DNA of 64,000 bases from Pholis gunnellus (lineage: Eukaryota > Chordata > Actinopteri > Perciformes > Pholidae), in contig OU342820.1 of NCBI GenBank assembly GCA_910591455.2, positions 1,769,941 to 1,833,940 of the forward strand. Reading direction: 5' to 3'. A program made the translations under genes and the position numbers. Below the pieces are notes generated by a model. That model ran no database searches. It was given only the letters and a program-made list of their open reading frames with translations, and had not been told where the DNA came from. This document shows positions 34,306-48,086 of this stretch, piece after piece (position 1 is the stretch's first letter; each line of letters starts with the position of its first letter).

Positions 34306-36081
34306 TACACTGTAACGAATTGCTGTAAGTTTACGGTGGATTTTCAACGATATTTTACCGTATTTCATAATAACTAACATACAGTTAAATGTTCATCCCT
34401 CGCATGTAAATTAAAAGTTAATGGCATCAATTAACAATAACAGCAGACTACTGTAATTTAACAGCACAATACAGTATTTTTCATGAAGTGGTGGATATAT
34501 GCATCTCTATACAAGTTCAGTGAATCACAATCCATCTACATCGTACTGTCTATTGTAAGTTAATCGGTCTGAAATAACAATAGAACATTTTTATTATTCA
34601 AACTGCTTATTGCCTAAAAGTCATTTTTGAGTGACAAGACGTGACCGACTGCTCCTGAACATGACTTTGGACACAACAGCTTTAGTTCATCCTTCACAGC
34701 CATGTGGAGATCAACCGAGGAGCCGAGGTAACGTGCTTATAAGCCAAAATTCTAAGTCTCCAGCATTGTTTTGTCTTTATGATTATTGAACTGTTAACAT
34801 CTCAGATAATGTTTCACTTTGTCTGTTTCGTTACATCAGGTTACTAATCTTGGTGGAGCTAGCTCTGTAACGTTAGCTATTTCGAGCTCACGTAGCCTTA
34901 GAAAGGTTAGCTAGCTAACAGCATAGCAAGTTAATTTAACATAAATAAAGTTAATCACAAATTACAGTGTTAAGATGTAACGTTAGTAACCTAACTTGTG
35001 TTTACTTGTGCTCTTATAGAACCGACTGTAGGACTGCAAACGGGACGATTATTAAAAGGGAGAGCGGACCAGAAATCAACAATGTGTCTTCAAGACGATG
35101 AACAGTTGAGGTAACGCTAACAGTAACGTTACATGTGTGTTATCACAGGGGCAACATTAAAACCAGATCAAACTCATTTTAGTGTTGAACGTTAGTCCAT
35201 TGTGGTAATGCCTGTCTTAGCTTCATTTCTTTACCTAACGCAATCAGCTCCTCACAGTCTGTTGATTTAAACTGTATGGTATTGTTGTATTAACCTTTTG
35301 CAAAGACTTGCACTGATATGTTAACATATATGAGGCACATGCAAACCCACAGTTGCACACCCAAAGCTTCTTCTAAGTGTGTTTATTCTGGATGTCATAG
35401 AACATTCCAGAAGCTCAGAACATTGTGTTTCTAAAGTTTTTATTTTGTTTGTTTTACAGTCACTCGTCATCAGAGATTGAGGATACCAGCCAGACACTGC
35501 AGTCAAGTCCTCTTTCAAGGTGTTCTCTCTCCTTATTGTTTTCATTCATGTGAGTTCATGCTGTTGAAAATAACTATAAATGTGTATAAGACTTGTTAAC
35601 AAGCTAGACTGTGATGCAGTTCTATTACACTGTTCTTGATACGCTGTTGATGCTATTTTTATTCAATGTTACGCTGTTGTTACGCTGTTGATGCTATTTT
35701 GATTCAATGTTACACTGTTGATGCTAATGAGTTCAGTTAAGCTGGTCATTAACGATTCTTCTAAACATGCAGTACATTGTGAGTTTTGTGATGTAATACA
35801 AATGTCCCTTTATTGTTTGTATTGAGAACATGTATTAAACTGCAACAATTATATATTGATATTGTGATTCCTTTATTTGTTGGAAACTAAATGCAAAAGT
35901 AGCGGGTTGTATTACCCTTTTTAAATAAACGGTAACATTCTGGCATATACCGTAAAATCATGGTAGAACCCAGTTATCCTACTATCAAATACCGTAATCC
36001 AGTATACGGTAGTGCACCGTAAAAAAAGTCCCTGTTGCCAGTAAGTTACTGTTAATTTACGGTTAAATTGTTTAGAGTGTA
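34306..36081 (+). mobile_element. TIR element carrying gene-like exons, 1.78 kb
   Basis: The ends TACACTGTAA and TTAGAGTGTA are inverted, with subterminal TTTACGGT/ACCGTAAA motifs on both sides. This is a layout common in short fish DNA transposons; a TA duplication is possible. Inside are three spliced-looking plus-strand segments listed separately. No transposase is visible. Confidence 0.65.
35020..35519 (+). pseudogene. Two linked exon-like segments inside the TIR element
   Basis: Segment B (35020-35110) has acceptor CTTATAG and donor GAG|GTAACG. Segment C (35460-35519) has acceptor TTTTACAG and donor AAG|GTGTTC. Joined in phase they read from an ATG at 35082: MCLQDDEQLSHSSSEIEDTS and then QTLQSSPLS, an acidic Ser-rich stretch. 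A further donor (GAG|GTAACG at 34728) marks a possible upstream exon ending at 34727. Further exons are not found before the element ends, so this is probably a captured or decayed 5' gene part. Protein family not recognised. Confidence 0.5.
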
Positions 36082-36689
36082 GTTGTGATGGAGTGAGAAC
36101 ATTCAGAAAATGATGTATGATATCTCCTGTCTATCCCAACTCTCTCAGGTTCATCTCTTGCTATCCCAAGTACCCCTGACACAAAACACAAAACAACAAA
36201 CACAAAACAACACAAACACAAAACAACAATTAAAGATAAAACATTTAATTGAGTATGTACTCCCCAAAATAGCCCTACGAAACAAGGTGGCCTTTTTGGA
36301 ATGTGAACAGCAGCAACAAAAACACTTGTCTGGTAGGTAATATGGCCAACATCTTAACATTACAAATTCAGAGTCCACTTCCTCTCGTCCCACTGGAGTC
36401 CTGTCCTGGAGTAGTCTTAGGTCCTAGCTGGGCCGCAGCATGTACATGCAACGCCAGTAGTTATTATGTATACATATATATGTTATGTTGACAGCAATAA
36501 TTTCACAATGTTACTATGTAATATCATAGTAACCACAAGTTACAACTTCATTGGTTTCATACATTCTTTTATTTATTTCGTTAATTCATGCATTTCATTG
36601 TATTTTATTTGTATTTATTAAAATCAACCTAGTCACATGCAGACTCTCAGACACATTAGTGTTCAGAAGAGGGGCCCATTGTAAGTTTA
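36082..36689. other. Intergenic, nothing recognised
   Basis: A CAAAACACAAACA-rich patch lies at 36180-36230. No gene is supported. Confidence 0.5.
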
Positions 36690-36697
36690 CCCCCCCC

Positions 36698-36714
<17 letters not shown>
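36690..36714 (+). repeat. 25-base C run followed by (CA)n
   Basis: C homopolymer then ACACAC to 36728. Length may be affected by sequencing error. Confidence 0.9.
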
Positions 36715-36728
<14 letters not shown>

Positions 36729-36959
36729 GTTAAGCAGGTAGCTGTGGTTCATATGGTGTGAGTGTGTCTGCTGGGCTGCAGAACAATCAGAGGTTACATA
36801 AGAAGCAGACAGAGTGGCTCTGAGCACCGCGCTGCTCCAGCTGCCCCATCCTATCTCTTTAAATGAGACAGAGCTGCTCCGCTCTGCGTGCGTGCGTGCC
36901 TGCCTGCGTGTGTATGCGTGTGCGTGCGTGCGTATGTGTGTGGAGGAAGGAGACATTAC

Positions 36960-37303
36960 GAGAAAAGAGAGGGCCACTCTGTTGTGGAGGAGGAATAGGC
37001 GATCGAAGCACAACAGAGAGGATATTTTTGCTTGGATTTGCGCGGTGTAGCAGAGGAGGCTGTGCATCGGTTCTCTCTACGCTGGACTCGTTCTGATTTT
37101 GGACCTGGATGCTCTTCTTGTATCTATGGGCTCGGTTGGCGCATCTTTCGCCTCCCTGTAGGATCTAACGGGCTGGGCTGCCTTCTAATAATTGTTTATT
37201 TCGCTCTCTGCGCGCCAGCAACGTTGGGAGAAACGCGATCGAGAGGCAGCAATAACATCGTGCTGATCATGGATTAACGCCAGAGTGAATTTTCATCCGA
37301 GAG
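36960..37303 (+). other. fbxl16: Predicted non-coding exon 1 of fbxl16
   Basis: A CpG-richer block ends at a strong donor, GAG|GTAAGG after 37303. Its longest frames stop before the donor (ATGGATTAA at 37269). It is the only promoter-like region of this strength upstream of the coding exons. Assignment to fbxl16 is inference from position and from the family's usual 5' non-coding exon; the 5' end is a guess. Confidence 0.5.
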
Positions 37304-40300
37304 GTAAGGGATGCTGCGAGGGAAGAAAAAAAGGGCCGGACGAGGAGGATGCGTCCATGGGTGCAGAGGATGTGTGTGTGTAGCATGTCTGTGCTTTAGA
37401 TGGATGACGGGGTGTTGGGTGTATGGCAGCAGCATCCACACTGCAGTCTGCTCCGCTCAGACGAGGCGGAGGAGACGGCACAGACCGGGCTGATGGTGTG
37501 GGTGTTCTTTGTGTGCACACGGTGTGGGCCTGCGGGGAGACGGTAGCTGATCAGCCGCATCGAGCTGCGTGTTATTAGCAAACACGATGACGTCAGCGTT
37601 TCTCAATGACGCAACAGCAATGAGACTTCTTCCTTTTCGCCAGGTGTAACTCTGTTTTGCTAGTTGATCATTTGGACTCAACGTAGGCTGCAACAATCCT
37701 CCTTTTCCCGCTAGCAGCCTTGAGGCTGGGTAAGGGCATCTTAGTGGAGATACTCAGGGACTCCCTGTACATCTGCTGTGGATTTGAACAGTGTTTGGCT
37801 GCGAAGCAGAACTTAGTGATGACTGACCCACCAGTGGTGGTGCTGTGGTGGGTGGTTGAGTAAAGATGGCGACCGGTGTGGTTGATAATCACATTTTACT
37901 GTCAGTTACGATTTTTGGCTTCCAACAATTATGAAAACAAGACAAGATAAACTTGTCACGTGCCGCATTCCGTTTAGCTATGATTCTCGTTATGTCTCGT
38001 GTTATAAATCGAGCGCACCCCTCTCCTTCACAGCGGTGTTGCTCTCGGGCACCCGGACCTGGTCCTCAGGGTGTCAGGGGTCTGCAGTTATGTCAGCAAC
38101 CCACCCAACTTGAAACACAAGAGCCCGTCTCGTTTACCATGTTTTTTGGATGGGACTATTTTGCCGTGTCATCAACATTCATATCTAACCACTGTGTTTA
38201 TGATGAATTGTTTTAGATCACAAAGTTCTTTATAGACCCAGCCTCTTAATGTTGCTCTCAAAGTGCACCAGATTGATGCATTTCACTTTGTAAATGTAAT
38301 GTAAAAAATGCTTAGTTCAGCTTGAGTCAAGATGTCTTTATTTGAAGAAATAATTCAATTTAAATTTCAAGAAAATCCACTGTTAAATAGATTCTTTCCA
38401 ACAGATCATGCACGATGTTCCCAAAGTCAGTGAATAGTTGTGTTGAATTCTAATGAGCTCAATTTGGACCAAAGTCAAAGTAATCAAGCAGCCCAAATAT
38501 ATAGTGAGCTCTAAAACTCCAAAAAGCTCAACTAAAGTACTAAGTTGGAGTTGAACAAATGGAACACAACTGTAATGCATTACCCTCCTGAACTTCAACA
38601 TGGATTCACCTGCATCTCAACAGGATTTACAGTGGAGGAACACTCAGAGGCAACAACATAAGAACTAGAAATAAAGTCACGTTTCTCAACAACACAGGAT
38701 TTACAGCACAGGTACACTCAATTAGAGCCAACAGGACATTGACAAAAGATGCCGCTCTCAACCACAGTAAAGAGACATGTTTAAGCCTCCAACAGCATTG
38801 GCAGTGCTGCTGCTAGCAACCTCCTCTTCTTGCTACTGCTCTCTTTCCTCCCACTCTTCATTTGGTGACTGTTAATGTTGTTACTGCTGCAACTAAAGCA
38901 GGAATTTGCCTGGCACTGGCATCATCGACCCTAACAACATTATTTTTGGATAATAAATTGTTCATCTTAATACATTTTGCAGCGTCAGCCTCAACATTTT
39001 TCCCTCGACTTTTCCCGCTCCACCTTTTCGGTTCTTTGTTATCATTTCATGTTTTTTTTTCATCCTACTCTGCTGTTGACCTCTGACATTACATGAAGGA
39101 TCCAATTAAAGGGGTGGGGCTTAGTCGACAACAGTCAGTACTACTGCATCTGCCGTATAGACCCTTTTTTACAGCCAACGTCATCACAAATATTCATGCA
39201 CATGTTGGCAACTGAAGTGGCATTTTGCCCCAGCCATCCAGCAGTTTGCATGTCTGCTTGTTGCATGTTCACTTGTCAGAATCGTTATATAATCGAATAC
39301 CAGCAGACTCAAGTTCTACGGAATCCTGACAGGATCACGACTGTTTCAGAGCAACAGGAGTCTCACTTTAAATAGTGATTAACGTGTTAACTGGTGACTC
39401 AACAACCAGGGACGCTTCGGCTAAGAGGTCACCAGTTAACACGGTCACTCGTTAAACCAAAACACCAGCAGAGTCTATAGCTGCGAGCTATCAAACGTGT
39501 TGACGTCCACTGGATTGATAAAAAATGCTTGTGTTTAAAGCGGACATTTTAAAACTCAATGAAGTCAAAACTCAGTCTTTTTCATGGTGTTTGGTGTTCG
39601 GTACCTGAACATACTAGTGACTTGTAGCTCGTAACATCGCTCTGGTGAAAAGTAACATGGTTGGTTTCTCCAACAGAAACATGAACATATCTGGTTACTA
39701 AATATTGGACCACTTGCTGATGTATTCTTGCCCCATCTGGCATTTGCCAGGTTGCCAGTTCGAGTCTGGATGGAAGCAGCCAGAGAGCAAGGAAAGAATG
39801 CCGGTTTTGTTAAACCAGACAAATTGAAGGGAAGGATATAATATTCAGCTTCAATTTCAAGCCTAGCAACATGAAAAGGTCAAAGGCTACTGTGATACTA
39901 AGACCTGGTTAAGAGAGGAACTGAAAATAATATGGGTTGCCATTGAAGGAACAGTGTGTAAGATTGAAGAGAACTATGGTGGCCTTCAGGTAGAGATAGA
40001 TATCTTCATGACTGTACTACTGAGAGCTACTCTCATTGATAATCGCTTCTTTTTCATGACTAAATAATTACTTTTAAAGACATATATAGAATTTGAAAAA
40101 CAAATATATTCAGAACAGGATTATAATTTATTTATATTTTAAATATAACTACATATTGTTTCTAGAGTAGCCCCTTGTCCTTCTGTCCTCTGTCCTCTGT
40201 CTGTCCTGTCTGTTTTGTCTCAGCCAGCAGAGAAGTTAACAAGAACAAACTAAGATAAGCACTCAGACAGACAGCTGCTCTTTGAGCTTGTTGGTAACAA

Positions 40301-43300
40301 TGTGCTATTAGCCGAGCTAGCGTTCTGTGTTGGTGTAAACATGGTGGTGGTGGTGGAGGAGAGACTGAGGGCAGAGCAGAGTCAATTAGGTTTCTCTTTT
40401 GTTTAGTAACGAGCGAACCTGGAGTAATCTTCACTTCACCTGGTTCACTTCAGAGTCTCCACCTCTCTGCTCGCTGACGTCGCTAAGTGTGTGTCATTGT
40501 GTGTTTGTGTGAGTGTAGTTGGAGCCCTGACACAGAGAGCAGAGGAGATGCTGCAGCGTGATAATAAAGGACACTAAAACATTAGTTTTAGTGTACAAAA
40601 GTACTAATAAAAGGCACCAGTAATGTTGAGGCTTATTAATACTCTGGTCTTTAATAATATAATACTGAGATTCAGTACCCATCCCCAACTTTAGGTAACG
40701 TGAAAACCCAAAAGTCTCTCTAGAGCCAGTGTTAAGTTTGTCCGTTCTGGGCTGCTGTAGAAACATGGCAGTGCAACTTGGTGGACTCCGTGAAGAGGAC
40801 CGGCTTCCAATGAAGATATAAATGGCTTTTTGTAAGCTGAATAAAGTTTCAGGTGAAAACATAGTTATGACTTTATATTCCATTTCTGCCAATTAATCCT
40901 TCTTTTGCCCGTCAAAATGGAAAACAGTATTAACTCGGAAAATGCAATTCAATGCATTGCAAAAAAAAAATGCTCACCAGAAAAAATATTATGAATGTAG
41001 GAGGTTGGAAAAAATGATTTCTGAACTTTAAAGCTAAAATAAAAAGAGGTGTTGACCAACAGTTAAACTTGGTTAACTTATGGGATGTGTTTGAAGTGGT
41101 ACGCTACCGGTAGTTTAGGTTGCCTGATGAATGTGTTTTTCATAGTTTCTGCTATTTTAGATAGCAACGTATGTTTAATTTACTACAAGGTATTCGACTT
41201 TGGTTTTGAATTCAATTATCATACTCATATTGAAACACATAGTTAACTGTCAAAAATAGTTTTGCCCCCTTTTACATATATGCTGAATCAAATTAAATCA
41301 TGTATGAGTAATCCATCTGTGCCTGATACATTAGGAAATAATGAATAGTTAATATCAGCTGCCACTGAGTGAACAAACTGGTAACGTTGTGTCTTAATGG
41401 CAGCGAAACAAACAAAGTAGAAGTGGCAGCAGAGGTCTAGATCTTCCAGGATCCAAGCCAATGTAACTGGTCATCCGTGTTGTGTTCCTGCTGAATCTTG
41501 ATTGAATTCCTCAGTACTAAATGCTGTCTGTGTGATTGATTGATTGAGGTGATCAATATTTAGTTAAGTTGTCGGAAAGCTTATTTGTCCAGAGTAACAC
41601 AACCAATTGCTAACTCAGATCGCAATGTTTAACCTCATTAGCACACTCAGGCCGTTATGGTGGTTATGTGATTCCATGTTTTCTGTACATGGTCCCTGAC
41701 AGATAAAGGTAACGAGCTGTACACAATCAAGATGTCCTCAGATGAACTAATACACATGGGAAAGGGAAGGGGAAACTGAAAAAGACAAATTTAAACACAT
41801 AAAGATACCAGAAATATGGTTGTGTTTAGGGCTGCAATAACTGATTGATTGAAATTGATTCTAAAAATAATTGGCAACAGATGTCATCATCGATTAGTTG
41901 GGTCTATGTTATGTTGCACGGCAGGTGCTGTAGCAAACATCTCTGTGGGGGCCAACAATTGTGACCAAGGTAAGAAAGAAAAGGTAAAGCATTGTACAAG
42001 AAGACCAGGAATAGCTTTTGGTTTTGGATTAAACGCTGGGAAAAAACACACAAATAATCAAAGTGTTAATCAACAGGTCAATCAACTATCAAAATAGTAA
42101 TTAGTTGCAGTCCTAGCTGTGATAATAATAATAATAATAATAATGTTAACAACTATTTTAGTTCCTCGGCTCAGTTGAGTGGTTGCTTAGTATATTGGCT
42201 TGTTTAGTTTCACAGTGAGTTTGATGGATACGTGTGGGATGTGCGACAATTATGTAACTATGCTTTATATGTGGCTGTTGTGGCTCAGAGTTAGAGCGGG
42301 TTGTCCTATATTGGAAGATCAGCAGTTTGATCCCCGGCTCCTCCAATGCACATGTCTAAGTGTACTTGGGTAAGACACTGAACCCCAAACTGCTCCCGAA
42401 GGTTGTTCCATCTGTGTGACTAGAAAGGCGCTTTAGTCCATTTACCATATTTGGGCCTTCTCTGTAAATATAAGATGAGTGTAAGCATTACGAACCGAAC
42501 AATACGTTTAAATAATACTAGTGCATTTGGAAAATGCAGAAGCTTAAATTGTGGGAAATATATTGTTTGAATTGTTGTCTCGGTGGAGCCACTGCGCTCA
42601 AACTGGCAAGCCACCCAACGTAACAGACAACGTGGTGTCTGACACGCCCACCACGGAAGAACAACATTGTACTCTGGTGAGGCTTGTGTGTTGTGGGAGG
42701 CGTGCTATGCTAAACTAGCTTAGCAGGAAAACTAACATAACCACACACAAACTACAAACTCTCCCCGCAGCGTTTAGCTGTTCCCAACTGATTCAAACAG
42801 GACTGAAGCTGCAGAGTGCAGATACATGAAGACACGCATGGGGTGCTTCATCATTAACGGACAATAACACAGTCAAAATCAATGCAATTAACACAATGAC
42901 AAGAACAAACTCACAAGAACCAGTCACATATATTTATATGACAACAAAGCAATCAATCTAGCAACACAGCACTAAAACACGTATTCATGCACACACTAAA
43001 GAGCACGAGCCATTCAAATATTATTCACATCAGAGGGAACAATATTAACCATATCATAAAAACGACACCATAGACAAATGAACACAGTAGTAACGCTACT
43101 GCAGATGTAAAACAAAAGCAGTTCACTTACCAAAGCTGCTGTTCACTTAAAGACAAAGTCCATCCTCCTTTCTTTGTTAACAAAGAGTTTAATACCGCGG
43201 TTGTACAGAACATCGGTGTGGTTCAGTTCCAGCCAGAAGTCCTCCTCCAACGTGTTCGTTGAGTTGTAGATCCACTCGGGTTGAAAACGTTTTTTCAAAA

Positions 43301-46300
43301 GCACCGTAGCTTGTAAGTGTCCTGTTGTGCTATGGTGTCCTGTTGCTGCCTTGGTTAGCCACCTCAGGTCAGCGTAGCTCCAAACAGCTCCAAACACCAA
43401 GACGCTCAGTCGCAAATAAAACGCATTCCCAGCCATACAATGTGCAACGCCTCTCTGACGCTGTTAGCCAGAAATACCGTTCGTAGTTGCTGGACTGAAA
43501 GTGGCGCACAAATCCTTTTCCTGGCTGAGTCAGGGTTGATGTCCAGCTTTTTTTAAAATGTCCTTCTCGAGAAATCCGTTTCTCCTCCTTCAGCCATTGA
43601 GTGTTAAAAAAACAAAGCTACACCAAGCAAAACGCTAAAATTTCATGTCAATGTCATAACTTCTTACATATCTTTCAACTTGAACTCTTACTACTAACTA
43701 CTAACTTCTGCTAGCTAGCTTCAGCGTCAAAACAGTCACGCTAGCCCACTGACCAATCACGGCGCACGTTAATGCTGAGCCAGCCGCACATTAATGCTGA
43801 CATACTTGTAGGCTACCTCGGTAGCTCTGGCACGTCAAAGAATACGCCCAACATGTCAAACTAAAGATCTGATTGGTTGAAGACTATGACAATCAACAAT
43901 ATCGTCCTTATTTATTTAAACTACAAAGGCTTCCTAGCGGGCCCAGGCCTCTCTTCTTACCAAGAGACATAGGGGTAAAATCTGATTGGATAAAAGCTCT
44001 ACTTAAAACAAGCTGCACTGGAAGCAGAGCAACTGAGGAAGACAGGAGTTGTGCAATGAGAAAAATAAGCTAATGGGAAAAATAATTAGAATACATGTAG
44101 TGTATTTAAGCTGGATACATTAAACGAAAACAACTAATTGTAATATCTAATTTCCAACACTGAGTGTCGTCCTTCAGTGGCTCTGCTCTGAACACACAAG
44201 CTGAGATAAGTCAGTTCCTCTGGACTCACTGACACACAGAAGAGATGGTCTCTAATCACTGGGGCCGACAGAATACACGGCCTCTCATTTGTCAGAGAAA
44301 ATATTGATATTGATTTGTTAAATTATATTTACTGTTTGTTATTGACTTCGAGTCTTGCTAGTATAATGTTAGCTTTCAGGCTTGTAGCTAAGCCAAAGGG
44401 CTCTATGACTAGACTATAACTAGAAATATCTCCACTTGGCGGTTGCCAAGTCAAATCTGAGGTCTGTCCTATTTACTGGAGCAGTGAACAACGTTTCCCC
44501 ATGATTGTCACCCGCAAGGTTAGCAGGGAAAAACGTTATATCTTTGTTGCAAAACTTGTGAAAATATAAATGAATGGTCTTCACTTTTTTTCTTTGGCTA
44601 GTGACCTAGTGTAAGCTATATAATGCCCTTTGAGGTGCTCGTCGGACGGTTCTGTGCTCCACGTCGACCATTAATTCCTGATTTCGGACACCTTGCCATG
44701 CATTATGCCATACATATCTGATGAGGCTGTTGTTACTGGTATCCGGAAGGTATTGACCACAGACATTCCCACAATGTGCTTATACATTCTGATTTCATTT
44801 TGTGAACATAAAGGGCTTGGAGTAAATTTAAATTATATATTAATATTAGGGCTGTGAAATTATTACAAATTTTAATCAAATTAATCACAGGTTTCTGTGG
44901 ATTAATCATAATTAATCACATATTACCGATTTTTGTCATTATTGTGCGTCTTTGCGGTGCTTTGATGCTCGAGTCCCCCGTTACCACTTGCAAAACTTCC
45001 CCTCGTCCTCAACAATATTAATCGGTCTACAGCTTTTTGCAATCCATTTGGCAACTGTGCTAGTCAATTTGTCACAGGCAGACTTAGTGAGGGAACTATA
45101 CGTTGTTCAGTGAGGGTGGTTTGGCGCATTCCACTTAAACTCCCCTCACCGACCAACACATGCGTCGCGTAGAGATGGTACTTTAGGCTGGTAGTGCTAC
45201 GGTGAAACGATAACGTCTTCCCGTTTACGTTTACGCCCCTTTTCCTAGAGGCGGGAATTGCCCCCTCTCTACGGCAACGCTGATGGGACATATCTTCAAC
45301 ACCAGAAAGGACAAACATGAGACAGTCTGTTACATGTGTTTGTTTGGATAGCAGCTAACGTCTGACTGCATTAGAGATTTTTTGATTGAGACCTGTATGC
45401 TTTTGCTTCGATTATTGTTGTGTCACCTTCGTGATCTTAATGTTTTGGATATATCCTTCCACTGCATATTGCAGTCCCTTTTGCCTTGATCCGGAGAATA
45501 TCGCGGAGATATTACTCCAAAAAGTATCACTGACACTGACAGATGTAGCGCTGGTCCCCGTCCTCGCCATGCTTTTGGGTTGACAGTCCTTGGAGTTTTG
45601 TCGACGTAGCAACAGTAACTAAGGGGGCGAACGGTCAATTGTGGGTATATTGGAAGCTCATTCTGTGCATACGTTAAATGCGTTAAAAAAAAATAACGAA
45701 TTAATCCTGTAATTTAATCATAACGTGTTAACGCGTTATTTTTCACAGCTCTAATTAATATTTAAATGAAACCTATGAATAACTTCAATAACTATGATTG
45801 AGCAACTGATGATTACAAATTACATTAAATTACAAGTGAGTGAAATATTATACCAAACTCTCCTCCAATCTGCATTCACTTCTTAGCTTTTAAGTTCTAT
45901 GTTCTATACAGTTACATTATCCATGTTGTTGTTTGTACAAATTTGACACAATGCCCCTGCCCAGCAAAAGCTGTTATTATTTCTGCAAGGGTGTGAAAAG
46001 GTCATGACTGAGTCAATGGAACGCCATATGTGCACATATCAAACACTCTCTCAGAGGCCATTTTCTCCATTTGTCTTTTCTCCATTTCCAATTTCCAAAT
46101 CTGGAAAGGGTCAACTTCTTCGGGACTAAAGTTTTACGGCCAACAACAAAGAGCAACAACATTTGGGTTTCCTCTTATTGTAATTTGGAATAGCATGTCT
46201 CCGGTGTGTCTCTTTTGATTAGAATCTGGGTCATGGCACCAAATTCTTGATGAAGTCATTCAAAGTCGTGTTCAGACGTTTGCTGTAGTGGAGTGTTTTA

Positions 46301-48037
46301 ACACTTAAATGCATACACCCTCTCTAATTTATTCTCAACTCCATATTATTGCTCAAGCAGTTTATTTTTAACAACATGGTGTGTCACAAGGAGTATTACC
46401 TTTTTTATTTACGGTATGCTGGATGCAAGGGAGAGTGGGTAATGTTGTGTTTTTCTGTTTTCCCTCATGATGGCGCTGTTGTTTCACTGTTACTGTGAAT
46501 AAATTCAGACACAATAATGTTTCTATTAGCCAAAGCTGACATCTGGGTGTCACCATTTTCTTATATTGGAGGGTTTTTATGACAAAATGTTAAAAAATAT
46601 GGGCATGAAGATGTACTTTTGGGCCATTTATAAATCTGATCATCTAGGATCTATTGGCATAAATGTAATATAATATTAACAGGTATAAGGAATATTTTGT
46701 GCCCTATATGCTTGGCACACGGGAGAAGTTCCACTTGGTTGCAATCTGCAGTATCACCACTAGATGCCACCCAATCCTATACACGGCACCTTTAAGAGCA
46801 GAACTGGAGCGTGTGAATGACAAAGCTAGCTCAGGCAATATGAGCTCTGGATATGGCAATGGTCTCAAGACCTTCTAAGTAGTGGTCCCAAGATAAGTGA
46901 GGATTAATGATAGAACTTCATAAAGTAATCAGCTGTTCAACTACTGTCTCAACCTTGATGCTGTAAACGTGCAAGTAATGCAGTTTTTCTGGCCAATTTT
47001 CCAATTTGGAAAGCCAGAGGATCTCACAAGTTTCACTCTTTCCTGGAAAAACCTTGGGCTTCAGCTGTCACTGCTGTGGCTGAAGAAAAGAAAGAGGTTC
47101 CGCGACTTCCCAAAGGTGATTGAAGCTATAAAAGTCTTTGGCTTGCCTCGACACAGAACTCATTTCAATCAGGAGAGACAAGTGAATGATTAGTATTTAA
47201 CATTTATTATGACAGATGATGCGTTCATGTGTTACACAGAAATTATTTGGTGCTTGAACTCCACGCGGAGATTTGTGATCGAGTTGTGATTGCCCTGAGC
47301 GGCAACAATATAAATCCCCACATTGAGTCCAGACACTGGTGGTGATGGTAGCTGATGAGGCTGATAGAATGATGAGTTGATGAAGCTGGTGAATCTGCGA
47401 AGATTGGGCGGAGATGGGGAGGTGGAGGGTTGCGCAACTGTAGCCTGAGTGTACTGAAGGTAGAGAGACAGTCATATTTAAGAGAGACAGCAGCAACATG
47501 ATAGGCTAACGATGTCCTCGTGTCATTGTGCTATTGGCTAGAGAGAGCAGCTGAACTAGACAGCTGATATCGAGATTGACGGCCCCAAACAATAACAGCA
47601 AGGAAATGATGAGTGTGCCTGCATGAGGAGTGATGGCAGATGTATGGTAAATAAGCTATGGGCTTAGGCATGCAAGAGTATAGTCTTCCTGTCTGAATTT
47701 ACGCTAGAGCTTCATTTAGCTGAGGAATTCCCACAGAAATGCTAGAGATGCCACATCTGTCCATCCATGCTCGACCACAACCATGTTGCAAAGAACACAA
47801 GCAAGTAATTGCTGAATACTGTGCTGACTAATTTGGGTTTGGCAGGTGCCTGTCAAGGAGAAGCTACAGAAACATGTAAGTTCAGTATAAACATGAAACA
47901 TAACAGACTAAGCATAAATATATGAATGAATTCCAAGGAAGAAAAAAATCATTGTTCTGACATTTATAAATGATTATATTTTTTAAATATGTTAGTAGCA
48001 CATTTATCAAATTTAAAAAGACTGAAAGGTGATGCAA

Positions 48038-48086
<49 letters not shown>

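Noticed and set aside
36687..37067. Antisense frame ending in polyglycine
   Set aside because: It comes from the C homopolymer and lies opposite the predicted fbxl16 exon 1.
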